The notes beneath the pieces were generated by a model that was not told the DNA's origin, did no database searches, and worked only from the letters and a program-made list of their open reading frames with translations. A DNA stretch of 9,438 nt from assembly GCA_029268165.1 (NCBI GenBank), contig JAJUGM010000111.1, positions 1-9,438 of the forward strand, written 5' to 3'. A program made the position numbers and the translations under genes. This DNA comes from Bacteroidota bacterium (GTDB taxonomy: Bacteria > Bacteroidota > Bacteroidia > Bacteroidales > UBA10428). This document shows positions 1-6,285 of this stretch, piece after piece (positions within the stretch are counted from its first letter, which is position 1; each line of letters starts with the position of its first letter).

Positions 1-468
1 CACCAATTTGGGTTGGAGCAGAATAGTGACAATAAACTGTACCTTTTGCTGCATGCCTTTGGAGAGTTCTTCAAGCTTTTTATTCCACCATGCCTGAATT
101 TCGAATTTTTCGAACCAATATTTCAGTTTTGCCAGCGCATCATGTTTGCTCATTCCTTTAATTCTTGCCAGGTAAAGAGCCTGTTCGCCTACTTTCATTT
201 TTTTATAAAGGCCTCTTTCTTCAGGCAGGTAACCAATGTTATACAGGTCATCGAAGCTTATTTTACGTCCTTCGAAAAGTAATTCGCCTTCATCAGGGGC
301 GATTATCTGGTTGATAATTCTCAGCAGTGTGGTTTTTCCTGCGCCATTTGGTCCTAAAAGTCCGTATACAGTGCCTTGGGGAATACTGATGCTTACATTA
401 TCGAGTGCGGTTTGCGATGCATAACGTTTTACAATATTACGGGCTTCAAAAAAATCCTGTGCTGGCAT
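1..468 (-). CDS. ABC transporter ATP-binding protein, NatA/YhaQ-like (3' part beyond window)
   Basis: This is the ATPase subunit of an ABC transporter, probably driving an ABC-2/NatB-type membrane permease encoded beyond the left edge. The visible 156 codons start at ATG 468; an in-frame TGA eight codons upstream makes this the earliest ATG. Walker A GPNGAGKTT is at residues 39-47 and the signature LSKGM at 135-139. At the Q-loop the protein reads LPEERGLY (81-88), a variant I associate with NatA/YhaQ-like ATPases that carry a C-terminal DUF4162 domain. Walker B, the H-loop and the C-terminal domain would lie outside the window, so activity cannot be judged. The gene follows dnaJ by 39 bases on the same strand and may be read through from it. 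The transported substrate cannot be deduced. Confidence 0.9.
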   Translation of the reverse strand, partial: MPAQDFFEARNIVKRYASQTALDNVSISIPQGTVYGLLGPNGAGKTTLLRIINQIIAPDEGELLFEGRKISFDDLYNIGYLPEERGLYKKMKVGEQALYLARIKGMSKHDALAKLKYWFEKFEIQAWWNKKLEELSKGMQQKVQFIVTILLQPKLV

Positions 469-507
469 TGAAATATTGTTTTCAGGTTTGGGTCAAATAT
501 AGGTAAA

Positions 508-1665
508 TCATTCAAAATAATTTCTCATGCGGTCGAAAAAAGCATTATCCGAACTTCCTTTAGGAGGCTTGAAGTTGGGTGATTCATCTAGTTTTTCAAG
601 TATGCGTTTTTCTTCTTTTGAAAGGTTTTTAGGTACCCAGACATTGACGCTGACGAGCAGGTCGCCATGGCCGTAACTGTTAACTTCAGGCAGGCCTTTG
701 CCTCTAAGGCGAAGTATTTTACCGGGTTGTGTACCGGGTTCTATTTTTATTTTCACTTTTCCGTCAATGGTTGGCACTTCTACCTGACCGCCTAGGACAG
801 CCTGTGCAAAAGAAAGGTTAAGGTTGTACAACAGGTCATTGCCTTCCCTGATGAGTTCAGGATGTTTTTCTTCTTCAATAATAACAAGCAGGTCACCATT
901 GATGCCCCCTCTTCTGGCGGCATTACCTTTACCGCTTACCGAAAGCTGCATACCTTCGGCAACGCCTGCTGGAATTCTGACAGGGATGACTTCCTGACCC
1001 CTGATGACACCTTCGCCTCCGCATTTGTGACATTTTGACGTGATAACCCTGCCTTCTCCGTCGCATGACGGGCATACCTGTGTAGTTGACATTTGTCCCA
1101 GAAAAGTGTTGGTTACCCTGGTTACATGTCCGGAACCACGGCATGTGGAACATGTGGAATAAGCATTTCCACCTGAAGCGCCTGTCCCTGAACAAGCATC
1201 ACAGGTGACATACTTGGATACTTTCAACTTTTTTTCAATGCCTTTATTGATTTCTTCGAGCGTGAGTTTAACTTTAACACGAAGGTTTGACCCTCTGCTT
1301 AATCTTTGGCCTCCTCCGCTTCTCGATCGGCTGGTGAAACCTCCGAAACCTCCGAAACCGAAATCGTTGAAAATATCGCCAAACTGTGCAAAAATATCTT
1401 CAATGGTCATCCCCTGTCCGCTGAAATCTCCGCTGGCTCCGCCTAAACCGGCATGCCCAAACTGATCATAACGTGCACGCTTTTGCTCATCGCTTAATAC
1501 TTCGTACGCTTCGGCAGCTTCTTTAAATTTTTCTTCAGCCTCTTTATTACCCGGATTGCGGTCGGGATGATATTTCAGTGCCTGTTTCCTGTAGGCTTTT
1601 TTTATTTCTTCCTGTGAAGCATTCCGTGGTACTTCCAGTATTTCATAGTAATCTCTTTTTGCCAT
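508..1665 (-). CDS. dnaJ: Chaperone protein DnaJ (Hsp40)
   Basis: DnaJ is the cytoplasmic Hsp40 co-chaperone that delivers unfolded clients to DnaK and stimulates its ATPase. At 385 residues it has normal type I length and the full domain order. The J domain (about 1-70) has the essential HPD at 33-35. A Gly/Phe-rich linker (about 70-125) includes an FGGFGGF run. The zinc-finger region (155-219) has four intact CxxCxGxG repeats (CDACSGTG, CSTCRGSG, CPSCDGEG, CHKCGGEG). The C-terminal substrate-binding domains follow. The ATG at 1665 gives the family-typical N-terminus MAKRDYYEIL. It lies 33 bases after grpE and is almost certainly cotranscribed with it; dnaK is not in this window. No CIRCE-type inverted repeat is seen upstream of the pair. 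Confidence 0.98.
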   Translation of the reverse strand: MAKRDYYEILEVPRNASQEEIKKAYRKQALKYHPDRNPGNKEAEEKFKEAAEAYEVLSDEQKRARYDQFGHAGLGGASGDFSGQGMTIEDIFAQFGDIFNDFGFGGFGGFTSRSRSGGGQRLSRGSNLRVKVKLTLEEINKGIEKKLKVSKYVTCDACSGTGASGGNAYSTCSTCRGSGHVTRVTNTFLGQMSTTQVCPSCDGEGRVITSKCHKCGGEGVIRGQEVIPVRIPAGVAEGMQLSVSGKGNAARRGGINGDLLVIIEEEKHPELIREGNDLLYNLNLSFAQAVLGGQVEVPTIDGKVKIKIEPGTQPGKILRLRGKGLPEVNSYGHGDLLVSVNVWVPKNLSKEEKRILEKLDESPNFKPPKGSSDNAFFDRMRNYFE

Positions 1666-1698
1666 TTTTTAAGGGTTATCAAGTATCCTGATTAATAA

Positions 1699-2313
1699 TT
1701 ATTCACCAATCACCACTTTCGAATAACGAATTACCTTGTCATGCAAGGTATATCCTTTTTCTATAACATCAACAATCTTGCCCTTCAGTTCTTCACTTGG
1801 GGCAGGAACAGTAGTGATAGCTTCATGCAAATCAATATTTAATGGCTCATTCATCGTACTGATTTCTTTTATACCTTGCTGTTGCAAAAAATCTCTGAAA
1901 TGATTGTATATAAGCATTACTCCTTCTTTAAGCGATGCTAAGTCCTGCGATTGTTCCATGGCTTTCAGGCCTCTTTCAAAATTATCCACCACAGGCAGAA
2001 TTTTTTTTAATATTTCTTCCCCTGCAGTTCTTATGAGTTCTGACTTTTCTTTTAATGTGCGTTTTCGATAGTTATCAAATTCAGCCGAAAGACGCAAATA
2101 TTTATCCTGTAGCTCGTTAATTTTTTCTTCTTTTTCCTTCATTTCATGCTTCAACTTTTCTATTTCTTCGTCATGCGTTTTTTTGGCAGAATCAGCTGAC
2201 TTGGCATCAGTTTTTCTGTGTTTTTTAGCGTGTTGAGCATCCTTTTCCTGTTGTTCCTTAACTGATTGTTCTTTCTCGGGATTATCTTTTTCGATATTTT
2301 CCTTTTTCACCAT
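1699..2313 (-). CDS. grpE: Nucleotide exchange factor GrpE
   Basis: GrpE is the dimeric exchange factor that releases ADP from DnaK and completes the DnaK-DnaJ cycle. The protein has 204 residues. A long, highly charged Lys/Glu-rich N-terminal segment (1-50) is followed by a predicted long coiled coil (about 50-105, with AEFDNYRKRT at 77-86) and the conserved DNFERGL at 110-116. The C-terminal beta domain carries LHEAI at 162-166 and ends in a GYTLHDKVIRYSKV motif typical of the family. The start at ATG 2313 leaves a divergent charged leader, which is usual in GrpE. It is the first gene of grpE-dnaJ and sits about 85 bases downstream of the tRNA-Glu terminator, so it probably has its own promoter. 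An 11-base direct repeat lies just upstream, but no clear TAnnTTTG element was found. Confidence 0.97.
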   Translation of the reverse strand: MVKKENIEKDNPEKEQSVKEQQEKDAQHAKKHRKTDAKSADSAKKTHDEEIEKLKHEMKEKEEKINELQDKYLRLSAEFDNYRKRTLKEKSELIRTAGEEILKKILPVVDNFERGLKAMEQSQDLASLKEGVMLIYNHFRDFLQQQGIKEISTMNEPLNIDLHEAITTVPAPSEELKGKIVDVIEKGYTLHDKVIRYSKVVIGE

Positions 2314-2322
2314 ATTCTGAAT

Positions 2323-2355
2323 AATATTTTACATAAGTATTTTCAATATTTTACA
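2323..2355. repeat. Two 11-base direct repeats upstream of grpE
   Basis: The sequence AATATTTTACA occurs at 2323-2333 and again at 2345-2355. The copies are spaced 22 bases start to start, about two helical turns, and the nearer copy ends 10 bases from the grpE start codon. The repeats are seen directly. Their role as a regulator site is only a possibility, because the region is very AT-rich and short repeats arise easily there. Confidence 0.4.
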
Positions 2356-2397
2356 AATAATTTGCCATGATTTAAAAAGCGACAAATTGACAGAAAA

Positions 2398-2429
2398 TAA
2401 GAAAGCCGTCTTTCCTGACGGCTTTCTTA
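2398..2429 (-). terminator. Rho-independent terminator of tRNA-Glu
   Basis: A perfect 13-base inverted repeat (arms 2398-2410 and 2417-2429) encloses a 6-base loop. In minus-strand reading it begins one base after the tRNA 3' end and is followed by TTTTCTG. The GC-rich inner stem (GCCGTC/GACGGC) plus the T-run fit an intrinsic terminator that separates the tRNA transcript from grpE. Confidence 0.88.
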
Positions 2430-2430
2430 G

Positions 2431-2502
2431 TAGTCCGTAGGGGAATCGAACCCCTGTTACAAGGATGAAAACCTTGCGTCCTAACCCCTAGACGAACGGA
2501 CC
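2431..2502 (-). tRNA. tRNA-Glu (anticodon UUC)
   Basis: The minus strand folds as a complete cloverleaf. The acceptor stem GGTCCGT pairs with ACGGACT (the first pair is a G-U wobble), with discriminator A. The D arm contains GGGGTTAGGA. The anticodon stem CAAGG/CCTTG encloses loop TTTTCAT with anticodon TTC, reading GAA/GAG. The T arm is AGGGG-TTCGATT-CCCCT. The 3' CCA is not encoded and must be added after transcription. The gene stands alone between a consensus promoter and a strong terminator. Confidence 0.97.
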
Positions 2503-2529
2503 AACTTTTTTTGTTTAAAATTGGGAATG

Positions 2530-2559
2530 CAAAGGTAAAATATTTTTTTTACCTTACAA
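2530..2559 (-). promoter_or_regulatory. Bacteroidota-type promoter of tRNA-Glu
   Basis: In minus-strand reading, TTG (2559-2557) is followed after exactly 19 bases by TACCTTTG (2537-2530), a full match to the -7 consensus TAnnTTTG at the known spacing for the Bacteroidota primary sigma factor. The tRNA begins 27 bases further on. It is the best-formed promoter in the window. Confidence 0.8.
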
Positions 2560-2612
2560 TATGATTTAAATATTTTTGTTTTTGTTGCGGCAAGAGTAGA
2601 GTATTCAGCGTT

Positions 2613-3173
2613 TTAAGAGTACTTCCAGTTAACGCGGAATTCGGTCACTTTATCTCCTCGGGTGAGTGATTTGGGTATTTCCACTGTCACCGAAGAAACG
2701 CCGTGAATTTCAAGAGCCCGTTCAATCCAACCCCCGATGCGGTTTTCAATTATATCGTTTGGCTCTTCAAAATGGGTGATATGAAGAATTACCCAATTAT
2801 CGCCTTTATCAACCACTTTCATTTCCGATGGCTGATAGTAAGTTGAAAGCACCTTGCCTGCCCTGTTGATAATAAAAAATGGCGATGCCGCCTGAATGAA
2901 AAACTTATAAATGCCTTTTAATGCAATATCAGCACTGTATCTGCCGCTTTGCCATGCACCCTCTAGCGGATCGTTATACAGGATTTCACCCAGTTTTTTC
3001 GTGGGTATTGTTGCCGCAACATCCATAGGATACCAGTTAGCAGGCAAAATGGGGTTCTGAAAAACCTGTTTTGATGTTTCTGGCAATGATTCAAGCCATA
3101 CATCATATTTACCGAGATGGTTATTTTTAATAAATTCAGGAATTGATCTTACGGCAGTTCCTTTTATTTCCAT
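2613..3173 (-). CDS. Conserved hypothetical protein, DUF2378/TIGR02265-like
   Basis: This is a soluble 186-residue protein without a signal peptide or membrane segment. Its layout resembles the DUF2378 (TIGR02265) proteins best known from myxobacteria and, more loosely, small sensor folds such as V4R: an N-terminal KGTAVRSIPEF, WYP at 47-49, YYQPSEM in the middle, and a C-terminal GGWIERALEIHG followed by a GD-x-x-x-EF-x-VNW pattern. The Cys found in many GDxxCEF motifs of such folds is absent (VTEF). The match is from memory of motifs, not a search. The gene follows mpl by 49 bases on the same strand with no terminator or obvious promoter between, so the two are probably cotranscribed. The ligand and function are unknown; a link to cell-wall recycling would rest on proximity alone. 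Confidence 0.8.
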   Translation of the reverse strand: MEIKGTAVRSIPEFIKNNHLGKYDVWLESLPETSKQVFQNPILPANWYPMDVAATIPTKKLGEILYNDPLEGAWQSGRYSADIALKGIYKFFIQAASPFFIINRAGKVLSTYYQPSEMKVVDKGDNWVILHITHFEEPNDIIENRIGGWIERALEIHGVSSVTVEIPKSLTRGDKVTEFRVNWKYS

Positions 3174-3222
3174 AATTTATGTAGTTTTAAGTGTAGATTA
3201 AAAAATAGGTTTGTATTTTATT

Positions 3223-4593
3223 TTACTGATTTTTGCTGCAAATTGTTTCAGTCAGTTGATGAAAATTAATACCTCCGAAATTTCCTGAACTCATTAACAG
3301 AAGTACCTTATTATGATAAGAAATGCTGTTAAGGTATTTATGCAAATCATTTGCAGAAGTGAATATGTTTAATCCCTTTTTTCCAAAAGCGTTATAGATT
3401 TCCTGCGGCGAAATATCTTCAAGCCTTTTGTTCTTTATGGTTTCAGGGTTATAAAACACTATTGCCTCGTCAGCATTTTTCATAGTTTTGTGGTAATAAG
3501 GCAGAAACGACTTTGTAAGGCTGCTGTATGTATGAAGCTCAAAACATGCTACCAGCTTTTTATCGGGGAATTGCTCTTTCACAGCATCAATAGTGGCCTT
3601 TATTTTTGACGGTGAATGGGCAAAATCGAGAAACACTGCGGTTTCTTCATTCCGACCCAAAAGCTGAAGGCGTTTGCCTGCACCTCTGAAGGATATGATA
3701 GCTTCATAAAATTTACTTCGACTGATATTTAATGCTTCACAGATTATTCCGGCGCCGCTGATGTTTTGAAGGTTATGTTGCCCGAAGATTTCAAGCGGTA
3801 TTTTTCGTCCTTCTGCCAGTAAAAATGTTTTTTCATGTTCAACAACATAATCATGTGTTTTATAAGGAATCTTTTTTGCTGTGGAAACAGACTGCTTGAC
3901 CGTTTCCGCTAATACTGCATCGTTCTCATAATATGTCAGCAATCCGTCATCAGGCAAATTATTGATGAATAGGCTGAATTGTTCTTTGTAATGTTCGAAA
4001 GTAGGAAATACATTAATATGATCCCATGCAATACCACTTATCAGGGCAATATGAGGTTTATAAATATGAAATTTTGGTCGTTTATCGAGCGCTGAAGCAA
4101 GGTATTCATCCCCTTCAAAAACCGCTATTTCCGATTCATCATCAAGGCCTACCGTGTTATTAAAACCCTCAATACGTGAGCCCGCAAGGTAATCGAATTT
4201 TACCTCATTATACCTGAGCACGTGCATTACTATGGCCGTAATGGTTGTTTTACCATGACTGCCGGCAATAACAACTCTTTTTTTATTTTTTGTTTGTTCG
4301 AACAGAAATTCAGGATAAGAATAAATGCGAATACCTTTTTTCAGTGCTTTCTGCAATTCGGGATTGTCGGTATGTGCATGCATTCCAAGGATAACGGCAT
4401 CAAGGTCAGAAGTGATTTTTTCAGGAAACCATCCGGGCACCTCAGGCAGCAATCCGTGCCTGGATAAAAGAGAACGTGATGGTTCAAAAATTTCATCATC
4501 GGAGCCGGTAATGGTATATCCCTTGTTTTTAAGCTCAATGGCCAGCGCATGCATGGCAGCACCCCCAATGGCAATAAAATGAACCTTTTGCAT
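3223..4593 (-). CDS. mpl: UDP-MurNAc:L-Ala-gamma-D-Glu-meso-DAP ligase (Mpl), peptidoglycan recycling
   Basis: Mpl is a cytoplasmic Mur-family ligase that attaches recovered murein tripeptide to UDP-N-acetylmuramate, using ATP, so that it re-enters peptidoglycan synthesis. The 456 residues show the three Mur domains. The N-terminal Rossmann part has HFIAIGGAAM (5-14). The central ATPase has P-loop GSHGKTT (111-117), GDEYLASALD (161-170) and WDHINVFPTF (190-199). The C-terminal domain has GQHNLQN (271-277) and DFAHSPSK (323-330), where MurC has a DYAHHP-like motif. The GDEY...DKRPKF stretch and the AHSPSK form favour Mpl over MurC, the closest alternative. The ATG at 4593 gives the expected short lead into the glycine-rich loop. 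It is divergent from the MBL hydrolase gene, with a candidate -7 element 23 bases upstream, and a 186-residue hypothetical gene follows closely. Confidence 0.9.
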   Translation of the reverse strand: MQKVHFIAIGGAAMHALAIELKNKGYTITGSDDEIFEPSRSLLSRHGLLPEVPGWFPEKITSDLDAVILGMHAHTDNPELQKALKKGIRIYSYPEFLFEQTKNKKRVVIAGSHGKTTITAIVMHVLRYNEVKFDYLAGSRIEGFNNTVGLDDESEIAVFEGDEYLASALDKRPKFHIYKPHIALISGIAWDHINVFPTFEHYKEQFSLFINNLPDDGLLTYYENDAVLAETVKQSVSTAKKIPYKTHDYVVEHEKTFLLAEGRKIPLEIFGQHNLQNISGAGIICEALNISRSKFYEAIISFRGAGKRLQLLGRNEETAVFLDFAHSPSKIKATIDAVKEQFPDKKLVACFELHTYSSLTKSFLPYYHKTMKNADEAIVFYNPETIKNKRLEDISPQEIYNAFGKKGLNIFTSANDLHKYLNSISYHNKVLLLMSSGNFGGINFHQLTETICSKNQ

Positions 4594-4616
4594 GTTACTT
4601 AGTTATAATCATATTG

Positions 4617-4624
4617 CAAACCTA
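4617..4624 (-). promoter_or_regulatory. Candidate -7 promoter element of mpl
   Basis: The minus strand reads TAGGTTTG, a full match to TAnnTTTG, 23 bases before the mpl start. At 19-base spacing the -33 position reads TTA (4646-4644) rather than TTG, so only half of the promoter is convincing. Confidence 0.4.
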
Positions 4625-4732
4625 AATATTTTGTTTATGTTATTAAAATATTTAAGCTATCACTTTTCCACTTAGGCACTTTTTCATTTTCTTTTATATT
4701 TATTTTGCTGAATATTATTTTAGTTATCAATC

Positions 4733-5584
4733 ATGAAGATTCAGAAAATAGAAACCGGAAATTTCAAACTTGACGGAGGAGCCATGTTTGGTGTGGTACC
4801 TAAAACCCTTTGGCAGAAAGCATACCCTGCCGATGAGAATAACCTTTGTAACCTCAGTATGCGCTGTCTTTTAATAGAAGATGGTAAAAGAAAAATACTG
4901 ATTGATGCAGGAATAGGTACAAAGCAGGATGAAAAATTCTTTGATCATTATTATCTCAATGGCGGGGATTCCCTTGAATCATCTTTAAAAAAAGCAGGTA
5001 CAGCACCTGAATCAATAACCGATGTAGTTTTAACCCACCTGCATTTTGATCATTGCGGTGGTGCAGTGGTATATGATAAAGAAAGCAACAGGCTGAAACC
5101 TGCTTTTCCTGAAGCAACATTCTGGATAAGCAATGACCAATGGGAATGGGCACTGAATCCCAATGCACGGGAGAAAGCATCATATCTCAAAGAGAATTTT
5201 ATGCCCCTTTTTGAAAATAACCAGTTAGATTTTATTGAACAGTCTGATTTTCTCTATCCCGGCCTGGAAATCCGTTTATTTTATGGCCATACTGCCGGTA
5301 TGGCAATACCTATAATTCATTTTAACGAGAGAAAAAAGCTTGTTTATGTATCGGACCTTTTTCCTACTGTTGCTCATATTCCCATTGCATGGGTATGTGG
5401 CTATGACACACAGCCCCTTGTTTCGATGAGAGAACGTGAAGAATTCCTGAATGAGGCATTTCAAAAAAATTATACTTTCTTCTTTGAACATGATATTCAA
5501 ACAGAATGTTGCACCTTGAAGCAAACTGAAAAAGGCATAAGGCCTGACAGGCTGATGTTATTAAAGGAATTTCTGAATGAATAA
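4733..5584 (+). CDS. MBL-fold metallo-hydrolase, lactonase-like
   Basis: This is a 283-residue metallo-beta-lactamase-fold hydrolase with a complete dinuclear metal site: HLHFDH at 102-107 (His102, His104, Asp106, His107), His186 in GHTAGM, Asp208 in VSDLFP, and His253 in FFEHD. The spacing and the long N-terminal beta segment (LIEDGKRKILIDAGIG) resemble the AHL-lactonase/AiiA branch more than true beta-lactamases or glyoxalase II. The substrate cannot be assigned, however, and quorum-quenching activity would be speculation. There is no signal peptide, so it is probably cytoplasmic. It is the only plus-strand gene here. It starts 139 bases from divergent mpl and converges on yoeB across a 93-base gap. 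No exact TAnnTTTG or ribosome-binding site precedes the ATG. Confidence 0.9.
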   Translation: MKIQKIETGNFKLDGGAMFGVVPKTLWQKAYPADENNLCNLSMRCLLIEDGKRKILIDAGIGTKQDEKFFDHYYLNGGDSLESSLKKAGTAPESITDVVLTHLHFDHCGGAVVYDKESNRLKPAFPEATFWISNDQWEWALNPNAREKASYLKENFMPLFENNQLDFIEQSDFLYPGLEIRLFYGHTAGMAIPIIHFNERKKLVYVSDLFPTVAHIPIAWVCGYDTQPLVSMREREEFLNEAFQKNYTFFFEHDIQTECCTLKQTEKGIRPDRLMLLKEFLNE

Positions 5585-5677
5585 ATGATTTTATGGTTAT
5601 ATTCACTGATTAACTTGTTTACAGGGCTTATGAGATAAATACATCTGATACCCGGTAAATAATATGAGAGTATATTA

Positions 5678-5938
5678 TTATTTGTCATAATGATAGCGAC
5701 AACTATAAATCAACATCTCATTACTGCTAATTTGATAAACTAAACGATGTTCCCTTTCTATTCGTCGCGACCAAAATCCTGCAAGATCATATTTCAAAGG
5801 CTCTGGTTTGCCTTTGCCTTCAAAAGGAGTCTTTTGAATATCTTTTATTAATTCATTTATCTTTTTCAATATGTTCTTATCCTCATTTAACCATGAGGTA
5901 TAATCTTCCCATGCATTTTTTGAAAAAGTAATTCTCAT
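5678..5938 (-). CDS. yoeB: Toxin YoeB, ribosome-dependent mRNA interferase
   Basis: YoeB is a RelE-superfamily toxin that binds the ribosome and cleaves mRNA in the A site when its antitoxin is degraded. At 86 residues it aligns nearly end to end with E. coli YoeB (84), sharing the blocks KKINELIKD, TPFEGKGKPEPLK, GFWSRRI, EHRLVY and the C-terminal CRYHY. The residues known to matter for catalysis fall at the same numbers: Glu46, Arg65 and His83, with Tyr84 also kept. The toxin therefore looks intact, although two residues (DK) extend past the usual C-terminus. Its ATG overlaps the yefM stop as ATGA, giving translational coupling with antitoxin made first. It converges with the MBL hydrolase gene. 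Confidence 0.96.
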   Translation of the reverse strand: MRITFSKNAWEDYTSWLNEDKNILKKINELIKDIQKTPFEGKGKPEPLKYDLAGFWSRRIEREHRLVYQISSNEMLIYSCRYHYDK

Positions 5939-6192
5939 TCTAATTTTAATAAACGCTTGCGAACAACTTTGCCTTTTCTCATCTGGTCAATTGATTCATA
6001 GAGTCTATCAGCATTTGCTTTGGAACTAAGTAGATGTAAGGTTTCCATCATAGAATTATATTCATCCAGGGAAATAAGAACAGCCCCTTTACCAGAACCT
6101 CTCTTTATAATCAAGGTCTCATTATTTTCCTCTACATTATCAAGGTATTTTTTCAACCGGGTTCTGAATTCGGTATAATTTGCAGCAATCAT
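5935..6192 (-). CDS. yefM: Antitoxin YefM (Phd/YefM family)
   Basis: YefM binds and neutralises YoeB and, with it, represses its own operon. The 85-residue protein has the family N-terminal DNA-binding half (YTEFRTRLKKYLDNV, then LIIKRGSGKGAVLISLDEYNS) and a C-terminal, mostly flexible half that would wrap the toxin (ETLHLLSSKANADRLYESI, then a basic tail). Length and motif order are standard. The ATG at 6192 directly precedes the expected IAANYTEF start. Its TGA overlaps the yoeB ATG by four bases (5935-5938). About 30 bases upstream lies a candidate -7 element inside a palindrome, as expected for an autorepressed module. Confidence 0.96.
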   Translation of the reverse strand: MIAANYTEFRTRLKKYLDNVEENNETLIIKRGSGKGAVLISLDEYNSMMETLHLLSSKANADRLYESIDQMRKGKVVRKRLLKLE

Positions 6193-6210
6193 ATTTTAAA
6201 ATACAGATGT

Positions 6211-6242
6211 TTAATTAAGTACAAATATACGTACTTAAATAA
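6211..6242. promoter_or_regulatory. Candidate yefM-yoeB operator: palindrome over the -7 element
   Basis: A perfect 8-base inverted repeat, TTAAGTAC (6215-6222) and GTACTTAA (6231-6238), extends to 11 of 12 pairs over 6211-6222 and 6231-6242 with an 8-base spacer. On the minus strand TATATTTG (6229-6222), a full TAnnTTTG match, lies within it, so a bound repressor would block the promoter. The GTAC cores recall the TGTACA half-sites reported for E. coli YefM. The position is 19-50 bases before the yefM start. A -33 TTG at normal spacing is not seen. Confidence 0.6.
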
Positions 6243-6285
6243 TATTGTAAAATAATCCAACGGATGATGCAGGTTTTATTCAACC

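Noticed and set aside
13..424. Two plus-strand open frames
   Set aside because: They are antisense to the ABC ATPase frame, which carries Walker A and signature motifs.
494..501. TATATTTG on the minus strand between dnaJ and the ABC ATPase gene
   Set aside because: It matches the -7 consensus, but no TTG is present 19-21 bases upstream and the site abuts the dnaJ stop; chance match is likely in AT-rich DNA.
929..1195. Met/Arg/Cys-rich minus-strand frame inside dnaJ
   Set aside because: It is an out-of-frame reading of the DnaJ zinc-finger repeats; the dnaJ frame is intact through this stretch.
2314..2430. Possible CIRCE or other heat-shock operator before grpE
   Set aside because: No TTAGCACTC/GAGTGCTAA-type inverted repeat is present; only AT-rich direct repeats and the tRNA terminator are seen.
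4222..4582. Several open frames overlapping the 5' part of mpl
   Set aside because: All are out-of-frame or antisense readings of mpl, whose own frame carries the Mur ligase motifs.
5658..5679. 8-base AT-only inverted repeat between the MBL gene and yoeB
   Set aside because: The stem AATAATAT/ATATTATT has no GC pairs, overlaps the yoeB stop and lacks a following T-run on either strand, so I do not call it a terminator.
6254..6278. Short inverted repeats after the stop of the three-TM membrane gene
   Set aside because: The stems are only 4-5 pairs and too weak to call a terminator.
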